Source: DATASD01 sp035276765 (GTDB lineage: Bacteria; Patescibacteriota; Saccharimonadia; Saccharimonadales; UBA4665). From it: 64,000 nt of DNA. A program made the position numbers and the translations under genes. This document shows, piece after piece, positions 18,506-26,864 of this stretch (positions are counted from its first letter, which is position 1; every line of letters starts with the position of its first letter). The notes beneath the pieces are model-generated. The model worked only from the letters and a program-made list of their open reading frames with translations, was not told where the DNA came from and made no database searches. Location: contig DATELH010000002.1 in NCBI GenBank assembly GCA_035276765.1, forward strand, positions 372,001-436,000. The letters are read 5' to 3'.

Positions 18506-18808
18506 ATGTCAACTAAGTTATTTGTGTCACTGGCATATTCAGTCACAGAAGATGAACTTCGCGAGTTCTTCTCAGAAGTCGGTACCGTCGAATCAGCTCG
18601 CGTTATTATGGACCGCGAAACCAACCGCTCAAAAGGCTTTGGATTTGTTGAAATGAGCAGCGAAGATGAAGCACGAGCCGCCATCGACAAGCTGAACGGT
18701 CGTGAACTCAGCGGTCGCACTGTAAGTGTAAGCGAAGCACGCCCACAAGAAAACCGTGAGCGCCGCTCCTTCAACAACGACAACCAAGGCGCCGGCCGTC
18801 GTTACTAA
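18506..18808 (+). CDS. RRM-type RNA-binding protein
   Basis: 100 residues forming one RNA recognition motif. RNP2 is LFVSLAY (residues 5-11) and RNP1 is KGFGFVEM (near 43-50), both with the aromatic residues that stack on RNA bases. The C-terminal ~20 residues are Arg/Asn/Gly rich. Such small glycine-rich RRM proteins in bacteria often act as RNA chaperones at low temperature. It lies convergent with a DEAD-box helicase gene; the two may act together on RNA, which is inference from position. Confidence 0.92.
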   Translation: MSTKLFVSLAYSVTEDELREFFSEVGTVESARVIMDRETNRSKGFGFVEMSSEDEARAAIDKLNGRELSGRTVSVSEARPQENRERRSFNNDNQGAGRRY

Positions 18809-18830
18809 ACCACTTGCTGGCCAACAAAAA

Positions 18831-18857
18831 AACGAGACAGTAAAATGTCTCGTTTTT
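18831..18857. terminator. Bidirectional terminator between RRM gene and DEAD-box gene
   Basis: The stem CGAGACA (18833-18839) pairs with TGTCTCG (18846-18852), flanked by A-runs upstream and TTTTTG downstream, so it can stop transcription from both directions. Confidence 0.85.
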
Positions 18858-18881
18858 GCTTTATAGCGAACGGAGGCGCAA

Positions 18882-20129
18882 CTAGAACCGCGCTTCAAAC
18901 AGCGACAAAAAAGTGTACGCTGCGCCAGGACGACCCGCGCGGCCAGCACGGCCAATGCGGTGCACGTAATCCTCGTAGGCGTTTGGCACCGAATAGTTGA
19001 CCACATGCGTGATGTCCGAAATGTCGATGCCGCGCGCTGCCACATCGGTTGCGACTAACACCGAAATTTCGTTATTGCGAAACCGTTTGAGCGCACGGGA
19101 GCGCTGGCCCTGAGTCTTGCCGCCATGGAGCGCGTCCACGCGGAAGCCACGGCTCGCAAGCTCCTTGCCCAAGCGCTCGACGTCACGCTGCGTTTCATCA
19201 AACACGAGCACTTTGGCCACTTCTTCTTGGTTTAACAGGTCGTGCAGTTTGCTGATTTTTTCGACACTGTCGCGGTAAGTAATAACGTCTTGCGCAACAT
19301 TAGCGCTGGTTTCGCTGGTCTTGACCGAAATAGTAACCGGGTCAGTCAAAAAGCTGTGGATGAGCTGCTCGATTTTGGGGTCAAGCGTTGCCGAGAAAAA
19401 TAACGACTGGCGTACCGGATGCACGGCGTCGAGCAAAAAGCGGATGTCGGCGATAAAGCCCATGTCAACCATGCGGTCAACTTCGTCGAGCACTACAATA
19501 TCAAAAGTGCCAAGGTCGAGTGTGCCGCGCTCCACGTGATCTTTGATGCGGCCAGGCGTGCCGATCACTACCGCTGGCGTGGCTCGCAAATCGCGCAACT
19601 GCGGACCCATGGCCGAACCACCAATCAACAGTGCGCCAAACAAGCCGCTGCCTTTCGCAAACGAACGCAGCTCGTCCTCGATTTGCTGTGCCAGTTCGCG
19701 GGTCGGCGCAATGACGAGCATTTTGTGGCCAGGTTCGGTCATGATTTTGTGCAGTGCCGGCAAGGTAAAAGCTGTCGTTTTGCCGGTGCCGGTGTCGGCA
19801 ATACCCACAACATCACGGCCTTCGAGCGCCACCGGAATCGCTTTATCTTGAATTTCGGAAGGGGCGGTGAAGCCTTTTTTGACGACGTTCTGCTTGAGCA
19901 GGTCGTGCAAAGTAAAGTCGTTAAACGTGTTTGTGGGCGTGTATTCGCGGATTTCGACCGGTTTCGCTGCCCGAATAAATTTACTGGGGTGAATAGTTTG
20001 TTTTACTACTTTGCCGCGTCGTGAAGACGAACGCGCACGATTATAGCCGCCAGAACGTGAGCCGCCACTGCGGTTACGTCGCTGCCCACCGCTCGAGCGC
20101 GGTGAGGCATGATAAGCCTGTTGGTACAT
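18882..20129 (-). CDS. DEAD-box ATP-dependent RNA helicase
   Basis: 415 residues. The N-terminal ~45 residues are Arg/Gly/Ser rich (SSGGQRRNRSGGSRSGGYNR), an RNA-binding extension. The core has the Q-motif region near FTAPSEIQDKAIP, Walker A DTGTGKTTAF, PTRELA, the DEAD-box motif as VLDEVDRM (DEVD, not DEAD), SATLD, ATDVAARGIDI and HRIGRAGRAGRPG. It ends soon after motif VI with no C-terminal extension. Expected role: unwinding RNA in ribosome assembly or mRNA turnover. The variant motif II keeps the catalytic Asp and Glu. Confidence 0.93.
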   Translation of the reverse strand: MYQQAYHASPRSSGGQRRNRSGGSRSGGYNRARSSSRRGKVVKQTIHPSKFIRAAKPVEIREYTPTNTFNDFTLHDLLKQNVVKKGFTAPSEIQDKAIPVALEGRDVVGIADTGTGKTTAFTLPALHKIMTEPGHKMLVIAPTRELAQQIEDELRSFAKGSGLFGALLIGGSAMGPQLRDLRATPAVVIGTPGRIKDHVERGTLDLGTFDIVVLDEVDRMVDMGFIADIRFLLDAVHPVRQSLFFSATLDPKIEQLIHSFLTDPVTISVKTSETSANVAQDVITYRDSVEKISKLHDLLNQEEVAKVLVFDETQRDVERLGKELASRGFRVDALHGGKTQGQRSRALKRFRNNEISVLVATDVAARGIDISDITHVVNYSVPNAYEDYVHRIGRAGRAGRPGAAYTFLSLFEARF

Positions 20130-20269
20130 AGAAAGAATCCTCTCGTTATAAGTGTTAGCTGTATTGTCGGAATGAAATCAACCGGACACGTACGCCTAAC
20201 TTACCGAGATTCATCGAAACAATTACTTTAATAATAGCATAAATATTTTGTTTGGTCAAAACTTAGTTA

Positions 20270-21934
20270 TTAAAAATGCTGGCGGATGTGATTGTAGCTG
20301 TAGTCCCAATCGGCGTCGGATTTTTTGTGTGGGTTAAAGATATTTTCGGGGTCCATAATATGTTTAGCCTCGCGGAATAACGCAAGTATCTCTTTGCCAA
20401 ACTGTTGTTCCAGCCAAGGCCCGCGAATCAGGCCGTCGTTGTGCTCGCCCGAAAGCGAGCCACCGTAGCTCAGCACCAAATCGTCTACTTCTTTCATGGC
20501 TGGCAGCAGCTTTGCGCGTTCGGCTGGTTCTTCGATTTTCATGAGTGGAATAATGTGGAAGTTGCCGTCGCCCATGTGTCCGGCGATGGTGGCGAACAGC
20601 TTGTATTTTTTGATGATCTTGCGCAGACGCGGCAAAAACTCTGGCATGTACTGCGGGTTCACGACCAGATCGTCGATGAACGGCGCTGTATGTTTGTCTT
20701 TCACTTTGCTGCGAAGCAGGTTGAAACTCTGGCGACGCATGAGCCAAAACTTCTCGCTGGAGCCTTCGGTGGGCGTTTCTTCCATGCCGTTGATCTCGTA
20801 GTGCGCACGCTGGCGGCCGAGGTCTTTGTGCAGGTTGTGGATTTTTGTGCGGACCTCTTGTTCGGTTTCGCCGTTGAACTCGACCATTAAAATAAGTTTG
20901 GGAATGCCGCGCAACAGCTGCAAGCCGTCGGGAATAAGTGAAAACAATAGCCGCACAAACCGTTTAAAGCCGATCAACTTGAGAAAGCTCGGCAAAAAGC
21001 GGATGGACAGCCACAGGGTTTGGTCGTCGAACGATTCAAAGGTGGCCGGTTTGTATTCGAGCACCTTTGGAATGATCTCGCCCAGACGGTCGATGTCGCG
21101 CAAAAACAGCACCAGCAGTCCGGAATGCGGACGGTGCGGCACCAGCCGGTATTTGATTTCGGTAATAAACCCGAGCGTGCCCTCGCTGCCCACAAACAAT
21201 TTCGTGAGGTCGAACACGCCGTTTTCGCGATCCCACACCTCCCACAGCGTATAACCCATGGAGTTTTTACTGACCTTGGGCCGGGCCGCCTTGATGGTAT
21301 CGTAGTTTTTTTCGCAGAGATCGAAAATTTGTTTATACACGCGGCCCTCAAAATTCTGTTGCGACATTTTGGCCACGAGCTGCTGTTTGTTGAGCGGCTT
21401 GACTACATATTCGTTGCCGTCCGAAAGCACGACGCGCAGCTCATTCACAAAATCTTTGGTCTTGCCGTATTCGAGCGATTTTTCGCCACCGGAGTTGTTG
21501 GCTGCCATGCCGCCCACGGTACAAAGCTCGCGGCTGGCCGGATAGCTGGGCATGAGCGCGCCATGCTTGAGCGTTTCTTTTTCGAAGTCGCGGTAAAACA
21601 CGCCGGGCTGGGTTTGCGCTTCGGTGGGCGAGACTTTTTCAATCTTTGTAAAATGCTTATTGAAGTCGACAATAATGGAGTCGTTCACTGCGCCGCCAGC
21701 CATGTCGGTGCCTGCGGAGCGAGCTGTGACCGAGAGCGTTTTCAGGTGTTTTTTTTCAGTGCCAACCAACTTTATGAGCTTTTGCACATCGGAAGTGTTT
21801 TTGGGCGCCACCACCAGCTGGGGCTTGATTTCAAACAAAGACGCGTCGTGACTATAAAAATCTTTTGTTGCAGGGTCGTCTAAAATCTCGCCGCTAAAGC
21901 CGACTTTGTGGAGTTTTTGTTTGAACTCGTCCAT
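20270..21934 (-). CDS. FAD-binding oxidase, GlcD / D-lactate dehydrogenase type
   Basis: About 554 residues. The N-terminal PCMH-type FAD domain includes SVTARSAGTDMAGGAVNDSI and CTVGGMAANNSGGEKSLEYG. The C-terminal cap has SEGTLGFITEIKYRLVP and GHMGDGNFH-like IAGHMGDGNFHIIP, then LSGEHNDGLIRG, all typical of D-lactate or glycolate oxidases. The start is ATG at 21934 with TATGCT 6 nt upstream; the longer open frame overlaps the next gene antisense. With NDH-2 at 23271 it could pass electrons to quinone. Substrate (D-lactate most likely) is inferred. Confidence 0.85.
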   Translation of the reverse strand: MDEFKQKLHKVGFSGEILDDPATKDFYSHDASLFEIKPQLVVAPKNTSDVQKLIKLVGTEKKHLKTLSVTARSAGTDMAGGAVNDSIIVDFNKHFTKIEKVSPTEAQTQPGVFYRDFEKETLKHGALMPSYPASRELCTVGGMAANNSGGEKSLEYGKTKDFVNELRVVLSDGNEYVVKPLNKQQLVAKMSQQNFEGRVYKQIFDLCEKNYDTIKAARPKVSKNSMGYTLWEVWDRENGVFDLTKLFVGSEGTLGFITEIKYRLVPHRPHSGLLVLFLRDIDRLGEIIPKVLEYKPATFESFDDQTLWLSIRFLPSFLKLIGFKRFVRLLFSLIPDGLQLLRGIPKLILMVEFNGETEQEVRTKIHNLHKDLGRQRAHYEINGMEETPTEGSSEKFWLMRRQSFNLLRSKVKDKHTAPFIDDLVVNPQYMPEFLPRLRKIIKKYKLFATIAGHMGDGNFHIIPLMKIEEPAERAKLLPAMKEVDDLVLSYGGSLSGEHNDGLIRGPWLEQQFGKEILALFREAKHIMDPENIFNPHKKSDADWDYSYNHIRQHF

Positions 21935-21986
21935 GCCTCTAGCATAAGCGTTCTTGCCATTATTGCGCAAGGGGCGGCGCGCAGGT

Positions 21987-22586
21987 TTACTTAACGGGCG
22001 GCAATGTGACGTTCGGGTCGCACGTCGGCACAGCCGGGTCGTAGTGCTCGCCGTGCGGGCCGTTGTAACCAAGGTTAGTCGGTACAAACTGGCCGGCGTG
22101 CGGTTCGCCGTCGGCAACTTTATACCACAGGCCGCGCGTGGATGTGTGGGTATAGGCCGAATCGTATTCAATGCAAGATGCCATAATGGTGGCGCCGGCG
22201 GACAGGGGGTCGCCTTTGCTGTTGACACCGTTTTGTGTAAAATCAAGATAAAACCGGCCCGCTTGCACGATTGGTTCTTGATACATGCTATAAACACCCG
22301 CTTGCCAGCCACGCCCCGCAGGCACACCGGTGGCATGAGGATTCATTCCAGTGGCATTTGGTGCCGCTTCGGTGATTGTTTGCGTGACGGTAACGGTGGG
22401 CAGAATGGGTGAATCAGTAATGAGCGGCGGGTCGCTGTTCAAAAAATTACCACAGCCGCTCACTGTAGGGCTGGCGAGCAGCACACTGAATCCCAACAGA
22501 GCTGAGCGTTTTTTAGAAAAGGGCACAGGGCTATCGCGGCGGCTGACTAGTGGAAATGACTCGGATGTCGCGCGTTTCAATCTCAT
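21987..22586 (-). CDS. Putative lipoprotein, paralogue of 22624-23169
   Basis: 199 residues. The N terminus has a basic twin-Arg-containing stretch, then a hydrophobic core and the lipobox-like VSGC near residue 45, so it is probably a lipoprotein. The C-terminal ~110 residues share with the neighbour the pattern ASCIEYD, TRGLWYK, FVPTN and YDPA, showing tandem duplication. No enzyme motif is seen. Cysteines in CIEYD and near the C terminus (TCDPN) match those of the paralogue and may form a disulfide. Confidence 0.6.
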   Translation of the reverse strand: MRLKRATSESFPLVSRRDSPVPFSKKRSALLGFSVLLASPTVSGCGNFLNSDPPLITDSPILPTVTVTQTITEAAPNATGMNPHATGVPAGRGWQAGVYSMYQEPIVQAGRFYLDFTQNGVNSKGDPLSAGATIMASCIEYDSAYTHTSTRGLWYKVADGEPHAGQFVPTNLGYNGPHGEHYDPAVPTCDPNVTLPPVK

Positions 22587-22623
22587 AGCACCTCCTTGTC
22601 TGTTATACCAGTACTATAGCATG

Positions 22624-23169
22624 TTACTTGGTTGGGTGCGCCGGCGGCAGCTGTTGGCTTGGCGAGTCGGCACACACCACACCCGCCATGGCGGGATCGT
22701 AGATGTTTTGAAGATCGGGTGCGCCAATGTTCTCCTGATTCCAAAAGGTGTTGGTTGGGATAAACGAGCCTTCGTCGGTCTTGTACCACAGGCCGCGCGT
22801 GGTACTACCAGGCATATTTTCTTTTGAGTACTGCGGGTCGTATTCGATGCAGGCCATGAGCGCGGCATCGCCAGCGCTTATATGGCCAATCTTTGCGCCG
22901 CCATTGTTGTGGAAGTCGGCAAAGACATTGGCGCCAAATTCTTGCACTTGTCTGTAGAGTTTTGGCGACGCGACAGCCGATGACGGCGCGCCCACCGCTG
23001 TCCATGATGGTGGTGGCGTAGTAGTTACTACATTTGGGTCAACGCTAGGCTGACCATCCACAGGGTGGGTCGGACCACAAGCCGCCAAGAGAGCTGCGAG
23101 CGGTACGCCCGCCACAGCAGCGCGTCGCCGCAACTGGTTGGAAGGATTAAACCGAGGTCGGGTTTCCAT
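22624..23169 (-). CDS. Putative lipoprotein, paralogue of 21987-22586
   Basis: 181 residues with a signal peptide containing three arginines (QLRRRAAVAGVPLAALLAAC) ending in the lipobox LAAC. The Arg-rich pre-region could route it through Tat, but this is weak. The domain shared with the downstream gene includes MACIEYDPQYS, STTRGLWYK, FIPTN, YDPAM and a late Cys (VVCAD). It is encoded 5' of its paralogue on the same strand, about 40 bp away. Function unknown; likely surface exposed. Confidence 0.6.
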   Translation of the reverse strand: METRPRFNPSNQLRRRAAVAGVPLAALLAACGPTHPVDGQPSVDPNVVTTTPPPSWTAVGAPSSAVASPKLYRQVQEFGANVFADFHNNGGAKIGHISAGDAALMACIEYDPQYSKENMPGSTTRGLWYKTDEGSFIPTNTFWNQENIGAPDLQNIYDPAMAGVVCADSPSQQLPPAHPTK

Positions 23170-23270
23170 GATAATTATTCCTCCTTACATAAGATTCAAT
23201 TGTAGCATCAACCGGTGATATTTAAGTAGGTTATTTCACAGCGGCCGCCAGGTGTGCCATAATCATAAGC

Positions 23271-24470
23271 ATGACGGAAACACACAAAACGCGCGTGTTG
23301 ATTGTTGGAGGTGGCTTTGGCGGCGTCAAAGCAGCACTCGAGCTCAGCAAGCACCATGAATTCGAGGTAACGCTACTCAGCGACAACCCCAACTTTAGCT
23401 ATCATCCTACGCTTTTCCACACCGCTACCGGCGGTTCCAAAACTCAATCGAGCATTCCGCTCAAAAATATTTTTGAGGGCAAAGATGTATTGTTGGTGCA
23501 CGGGCGGGCGGCCACCCTGGATCGCCACAAAAAACACATCAAAACTGCGGATGGCCACACGTATGCATACGACAAGCTGGTCTTGGCGCTCGGGTCGGTC
23601 ACTAACTATTTCGGCATCAAGGGCTTGGCTGAATATTCGTACGGCACAAAATCGCTCGAAGAAGTCGAAGAGCTCAAGGCTCACTTACATCAACAGCTCA
23701 GCGACAAGCACAAACCCGACTTGCACTACATTGTGGTGGGCGGCGGGCCAACCGGTATCGAACTGGCCGCCGCACTGCCGGCCTACCTCCGAAAAATCAT
23801 GAAAGCTCACCGCGTGCATGGCCGGCGCACACACATAGATCTGGTCGAGGCCGCGCCGCGCCTCGTGCCGCGCATGCCAGCCGATATGTCCTACGCCATT
23901 GCCCGGCGTCTCAAACGCCTCGGCGTACGCCTGTACATTGGCAAAACCGTGCAGGGCGAAACCGCCGACAGTCTGATGGTGGATGGCAAACCCATCCAAA
24001 GCCACACTGTTATCTGGACCGCCGGTATGACCAACCATCCATTCTTCAAAGACAACCAGTTTGCACTCACGCCCAAAGGCAAAGTGGTGGTCGACCACTA
24101 TTTGCAGGCCGAAAAAAATATTTATGTCATTGGCGATAATGCCGACACCTTGTACAGCGGCATGGCACAAACTGCGCTGCACGATGCCAAGTTTGTTGCA
24201 GAAAATTTGCTGCAAAGCAGTCACGGCCAAAAACAGCACACCTATAAACCCAAAAAACCAATTTACGTCACGCCCGTTGGGCCGCGGTGGGCCGCGGTGT
24301 TGTGGGGCAACGTGCAAATATATGGCTGGGTTGGCTGGATGCTACGCTCGTTCGCCGATTTGGCAGGCTACCACGACCTCGAGCCCTGGTGGAAAGCCGG
24401 CGAACAATGGATAAGCGAACTTGAAACCGAAGAAAATTGTGCAGTCTGCGCGGCTAAAAACCTCCAGTAA
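23271..24470 (+). CDS. ndh: Type II NADH:quinone oxidoreductase (NDH-2)
   Basis: 399 residues with two dinucleotide-binding folds. The FAD motif is LIVGGGFGGVKAALEL (residues 9-24), and the NAD motif is VVGGGPTGIELAAALP (about 158-173). Later blocks IWTAGM, VIGDNADT and TALHDAKFVAENL are typical of NDH-2. The C-terminal amphipathic region (WAAVLWGNVQIYGWVGWMLR) would dock to the membrane. It oxidises NADH without pumping protons. CATAAT lies 7 nt from the ATG, indicating a leaderless mRNA. A CAVCAAK motif ends the protein. Confidence 0.9.
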   Translation: MTETHKTRVLIVGGGFGGVKAALELSKHHEFEVTLLSDNPNFSYHPTLFHTATGGSKTQSSIPLKNIFEGKDVLLVHGRAATLDRHKKHIKTADGHTYAYDKLVLALGSVTNYFGIKGLAEYSYGTKSLEEVEELKAHLHQQLSDKHKPDLHYIVVGGGPTGIELAAALPAYLRKIMKAHRVHGRRTHIDLVEAAPRLVPRMPADMSYAIARRLKRLGVRLYIGKTVQGETADSLMVDGKPIQSHTVIWTAGMTNHPFFKDNQFALTPKGKVVVDHYLQAEKNIYVIGDNADTLYSGMAQTALHDAKFVAENLLQSSHGQKQHTYKPKKPIYVTPVGPRWAAVLWGNVQIYGWVGWMLRSFADLAGYHDLEPWWKAGEQWISELETEENCAVCAAKNLQ

Positions 24471-24530
24471 TGCCACATTCGGCATTAATATACTTTTATT
24501 TTTCAATAATCATGGTATAATTTTCGCACT

Positions 24531-26018
24531 ATGAACGTTGCGCGTTCTGAAGGATACTCAGAACCACTTGCGCCTCTTTTGGCAGTACACGAGGATACCA
24601 GCTTTCCTGGCCACCAAGGATTGTCGCCGTTTCTTGACGAGCGGCTGCTCCAACAACTGCGCCCCGACCTTCCCGAAAATGCTACGCCGTTTATAACCCG
24701 CAATCTCAACCGACTTATTGCCGTGGGTTCGCACGCCATAAATATTAATGAGACTACCACTAGCGAAGCGCAAGAGATTACCGAGGCGCGCACAGTCTTT
24801 TACCGGCAGCTCGGATGGTACCGGCCCGGCCACGAGATGAAAAATTGGTACTCGCACCACCTAAGCAACAACCCGCACGGCCTCAACCCCGGCATGACCA
24901 TACAAAATATTCGTTTTATCCAAAACTTGTACGGGCCGTCTGCCGATTTGCGAAACGCAGTCAAAAAAGCAGCCTGTTTGGTCGACATGCGCCCCGAAAC
25001 ACTGGAGAAAGGATATACACACCTCTCACGCCTTGCGAACGTTTTTGGCTGGGAAGAAACAGAGGTACGCACATTGGTGCAAACCCGGCCAACAGTGCTC
25101 GACATATCGTCTGAAGCGAGATATCTCTACGCGCGTGTCGCCGCCGACCACGCCGGAAAACTCGCGTTACAAAATAGTCCGGAAGGGTTACTGGACAGTC
25201 GGCTGTCATCGCTTAAAGGTGCCGACCTCATGGCGTACCTGGCCGACACCAGCCAGAGCATCAAGCGATTTCAGTCGGGAAAAAATGAACAGCGCAGCCA
25301 GCTCTTGTTGGCACTCAATAATCCGCAGCGCCAGCAACGTGTCGGCGAAAAAGTATTGCAGGCATATTTTCGCCGCACACCGATCCGCAATTTACAATTA
25401 TTCGAATCATATCCAAACCTGCGCCAGTTTCACAAAGGCGCTGTCCGCGAACAAGAACGACGCATGAAGCCTCCCCAAATTGAGAAGTTTTCGAGTGAAG
25501 ACGCATGGTTACAAGCAGCTGCCCTGCCTGGCAAAGCAATCGACATTGCCGCGCTCAATGAATACGCACAGCAGGGCTCGCGGCAGCTCCATAGAAGCCA
25601 TCCCGATTTTCAAAAGCTCCGGGAAATCACTAACCAAGCCCGTAAAAATTTCATCGAGGAATTAGGCTGGAACGACCCTGGACATCCACTTTTCGGGCTT
25701 GTGCAAAGAGTAATCGCCAACCCCAGGACAAAATTTCCAACCTCGAAGGGCATAGCCGGTGTTATCGAAGTACTCGAGCAATCCGAACTCAACGCCATGC
25801 ACTGCATTAGCATTTTGGGCATGAGAGGGTGGCGGCTTCTCGCCCTTAAACCCGAGACAGTCAAACAAAGGATTGAAGTTGTATGGGAAGTCTTCCCCGA
25901 CAGAGACGTATTAAAAAGCCGGCCAACCTTGCTTATCAATACGCTTGAAGCCATCAGGAAGAAAGGCGAAATGAGCCATAAACGTTTGGCACAGGCCAAC
26001 TGGCAAGCTACGGCTTGA
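24531..26018 (+). CDS. Hypothetical helical protein with mTERF-like repeats
   Basis: 495 residues, almost entirely helical, with no signal or membrane segment. Several ~35-residue units carry a helix-loop pattern ending in a short hydrophobic P-x-hydrophobic turn, such as EEVRTLVQTRPTVLD-like and DRDVLKSRPTLLINTLEAI, which recalls mTERF repeats. Two separated copies of HPxFxxLREIT / ARTVFYRQLGW-like segments hint at internal duplication (RNFIEELGWNDPGHPLFG versus YRQLGWYRPGHEMKN). TATAAT lies 9 nt before the ATG. If the repeats are real the protein may bind nucleic acid; this is tentative. Confidence 0.5.
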   Translation: MNVARSEGYSEPLAPLLAVHEDTSFPGHQGLSPFLDERLLQQLRPDLPENATPFITRNLNRLIAVGSHAININETTTSEAQEITEARTVFYRQLGWYRPGHEMKNWYSHHLSNNPHGLNPGMTIQNIRFIQNLYGPSADLRNAVKKAACLVDMRPETLEKGYTHLSRLANVFGWEETEVRTLVQTRPTVLDISSEARYLYARVAADHAGKLALQNSPEGLLDSRLSSLKGADLMAYLADTSQSIKRFQSGKNEQRSQLLLALNNPQRQQRVGEKVLQAYFRRTPIRNLQLFESYPNLRQFHKGAVREQERRMKPPQIEKFSSEDAWLQAAALPGKAIDIAALNEYAQQGSRQLHRSHPDFQKLREITNQARKNFIEELGWNDPGHPLFGLVQRVIANPRTKFPTSKGIAGVIEVLEQSELNAMHCISILGMRGWRLLALKPETVKQRIEVVWEVFPDRDVLKSRPTLLINTLEAIRKKGEMSHKRLAQANWQATA

Positions 26019-26165
26019 TCGGTCGCACCAAACGGCGTGCCCGTGTTAGCCCTTCAACTACTGCATAACGGTCGAGGTGGAAGCCGGGGAACAGCGAGTA
26101 GCACGTTTCGGCATTTGCCTGGTCTGCGTAATTTTTCCGAAGTACTTTCCTAATATTGCTTGCTA

Positions 26166-26786
26166 TTATTCCGCCACTAACTGCGAAAAAAAGTTTGGTA
26201 CGGCGTCTACCACACCAATTGAGATATCCAAAAGGTCGAAAATAATATTAGCGCTTAGTATTTCCGCTCCTGCACCGATTGCTTCAATATAAGAGGTTGA
26301 TCCGTTGAGTATATGCTGGCGGGCAGCTTGACGCAAAGCTTCGCCCATGCCGCCGTTCAGTTCCTTTGCCCAAACAGCCGGATCCCGCAAAATCGCATTC
26401 TTATCTTGTAAGCGCTGTTGGATTTCGGCAATATTAAACTTTGTGTTGAGCCGCGGCGCAGGATGGAGACGCGAAGCGATCCGGATGATGCTAGGGGCTT
26501 CGGCGGGTTGCATTTCTTCGAAGCTTGCTTCACTGCGCTGCGCAATAGTCGTTTTACCGGTGGCAGAGGCAGAACCAAGATTGGGGCCGACCATTCCGTC
26601 AATACCCAAGTCATAGTTCGTGACGGAGCCGTAATATGCACTAATTTGCACGTCCGGCCGAAAACAGCCCCATCGGGCAACCTTGCCAATAAGCCCAACG
26701 TCAACACCGATTTGTTCTGCTGGCAAATATTCGGGCAGGGCAGCTGCCACAGGAAATTCGGTTATGGGGATAATTTCTTTCGACAT
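26166..26786 (-). CDS. Hypothetical protein, 206 aa
   Basis: I recognise no family. It is soluble, alanine and isoleucine rich, with a central polar stretch and a C-terminal predicted helix region. The phrase SASATGKTTIAQ resembles a P-loop but lacks the GxxxxGK spacing, so I do not call it an ATPase. The ATG is preceded by an AT-rich TAATAAT-like -10 and no Shine-Dalgarno site. It is divergent from the helicase-nuclease gene. The 147 bp between it and the previous gene hold nothing I can name. Confidence 0.5.
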   Translation of the reverse strand: MSKEIIPITEFPVAAALPEYLPAEQIGVDVGLIGKVARWGCFRPDVQISAYYGSVTNYDLGIDGMVGPNLGSASATGKTTIAQRSEASFEEMQPAEAPSIIRIASRLHPAPRLNTKFNIAEIQQRLQDKNAILRDPAVWAKELNGGMGEALRQAARQHILNGSTSYIEAIGAGAEILSANIIFDLLDISIGVVDAVPNFFSQLVAE

Positions 26787-26864
26787 AAGACAAAATTATT
26801 ACACGAGGCAGCACAGAACGCAACCGGTCGCAATTTAGGGAAGGGTGACTTACAATATATTTAT

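Noticed and set aside
21020..21883. 287-residue frame on the plus strand inside the FAD oxidase gene
   Set aside because: It is a complement shadow of a well-conserved coding frame, with no start signal or recognisable domain.
26560..26600. P-loop in the hypothetical protein at 26166-26786
   Set aside because: SASATGKTT has the GKT but not the GxxxxGK spacing or any Walker B.
26418..26864. Longer helicase-nuclease protein starting at 26418
   Set aside because: The extension overlaps the antisense gene at 26166-26786, lacks motifs, and a good -10 lies just before ATG 26865.
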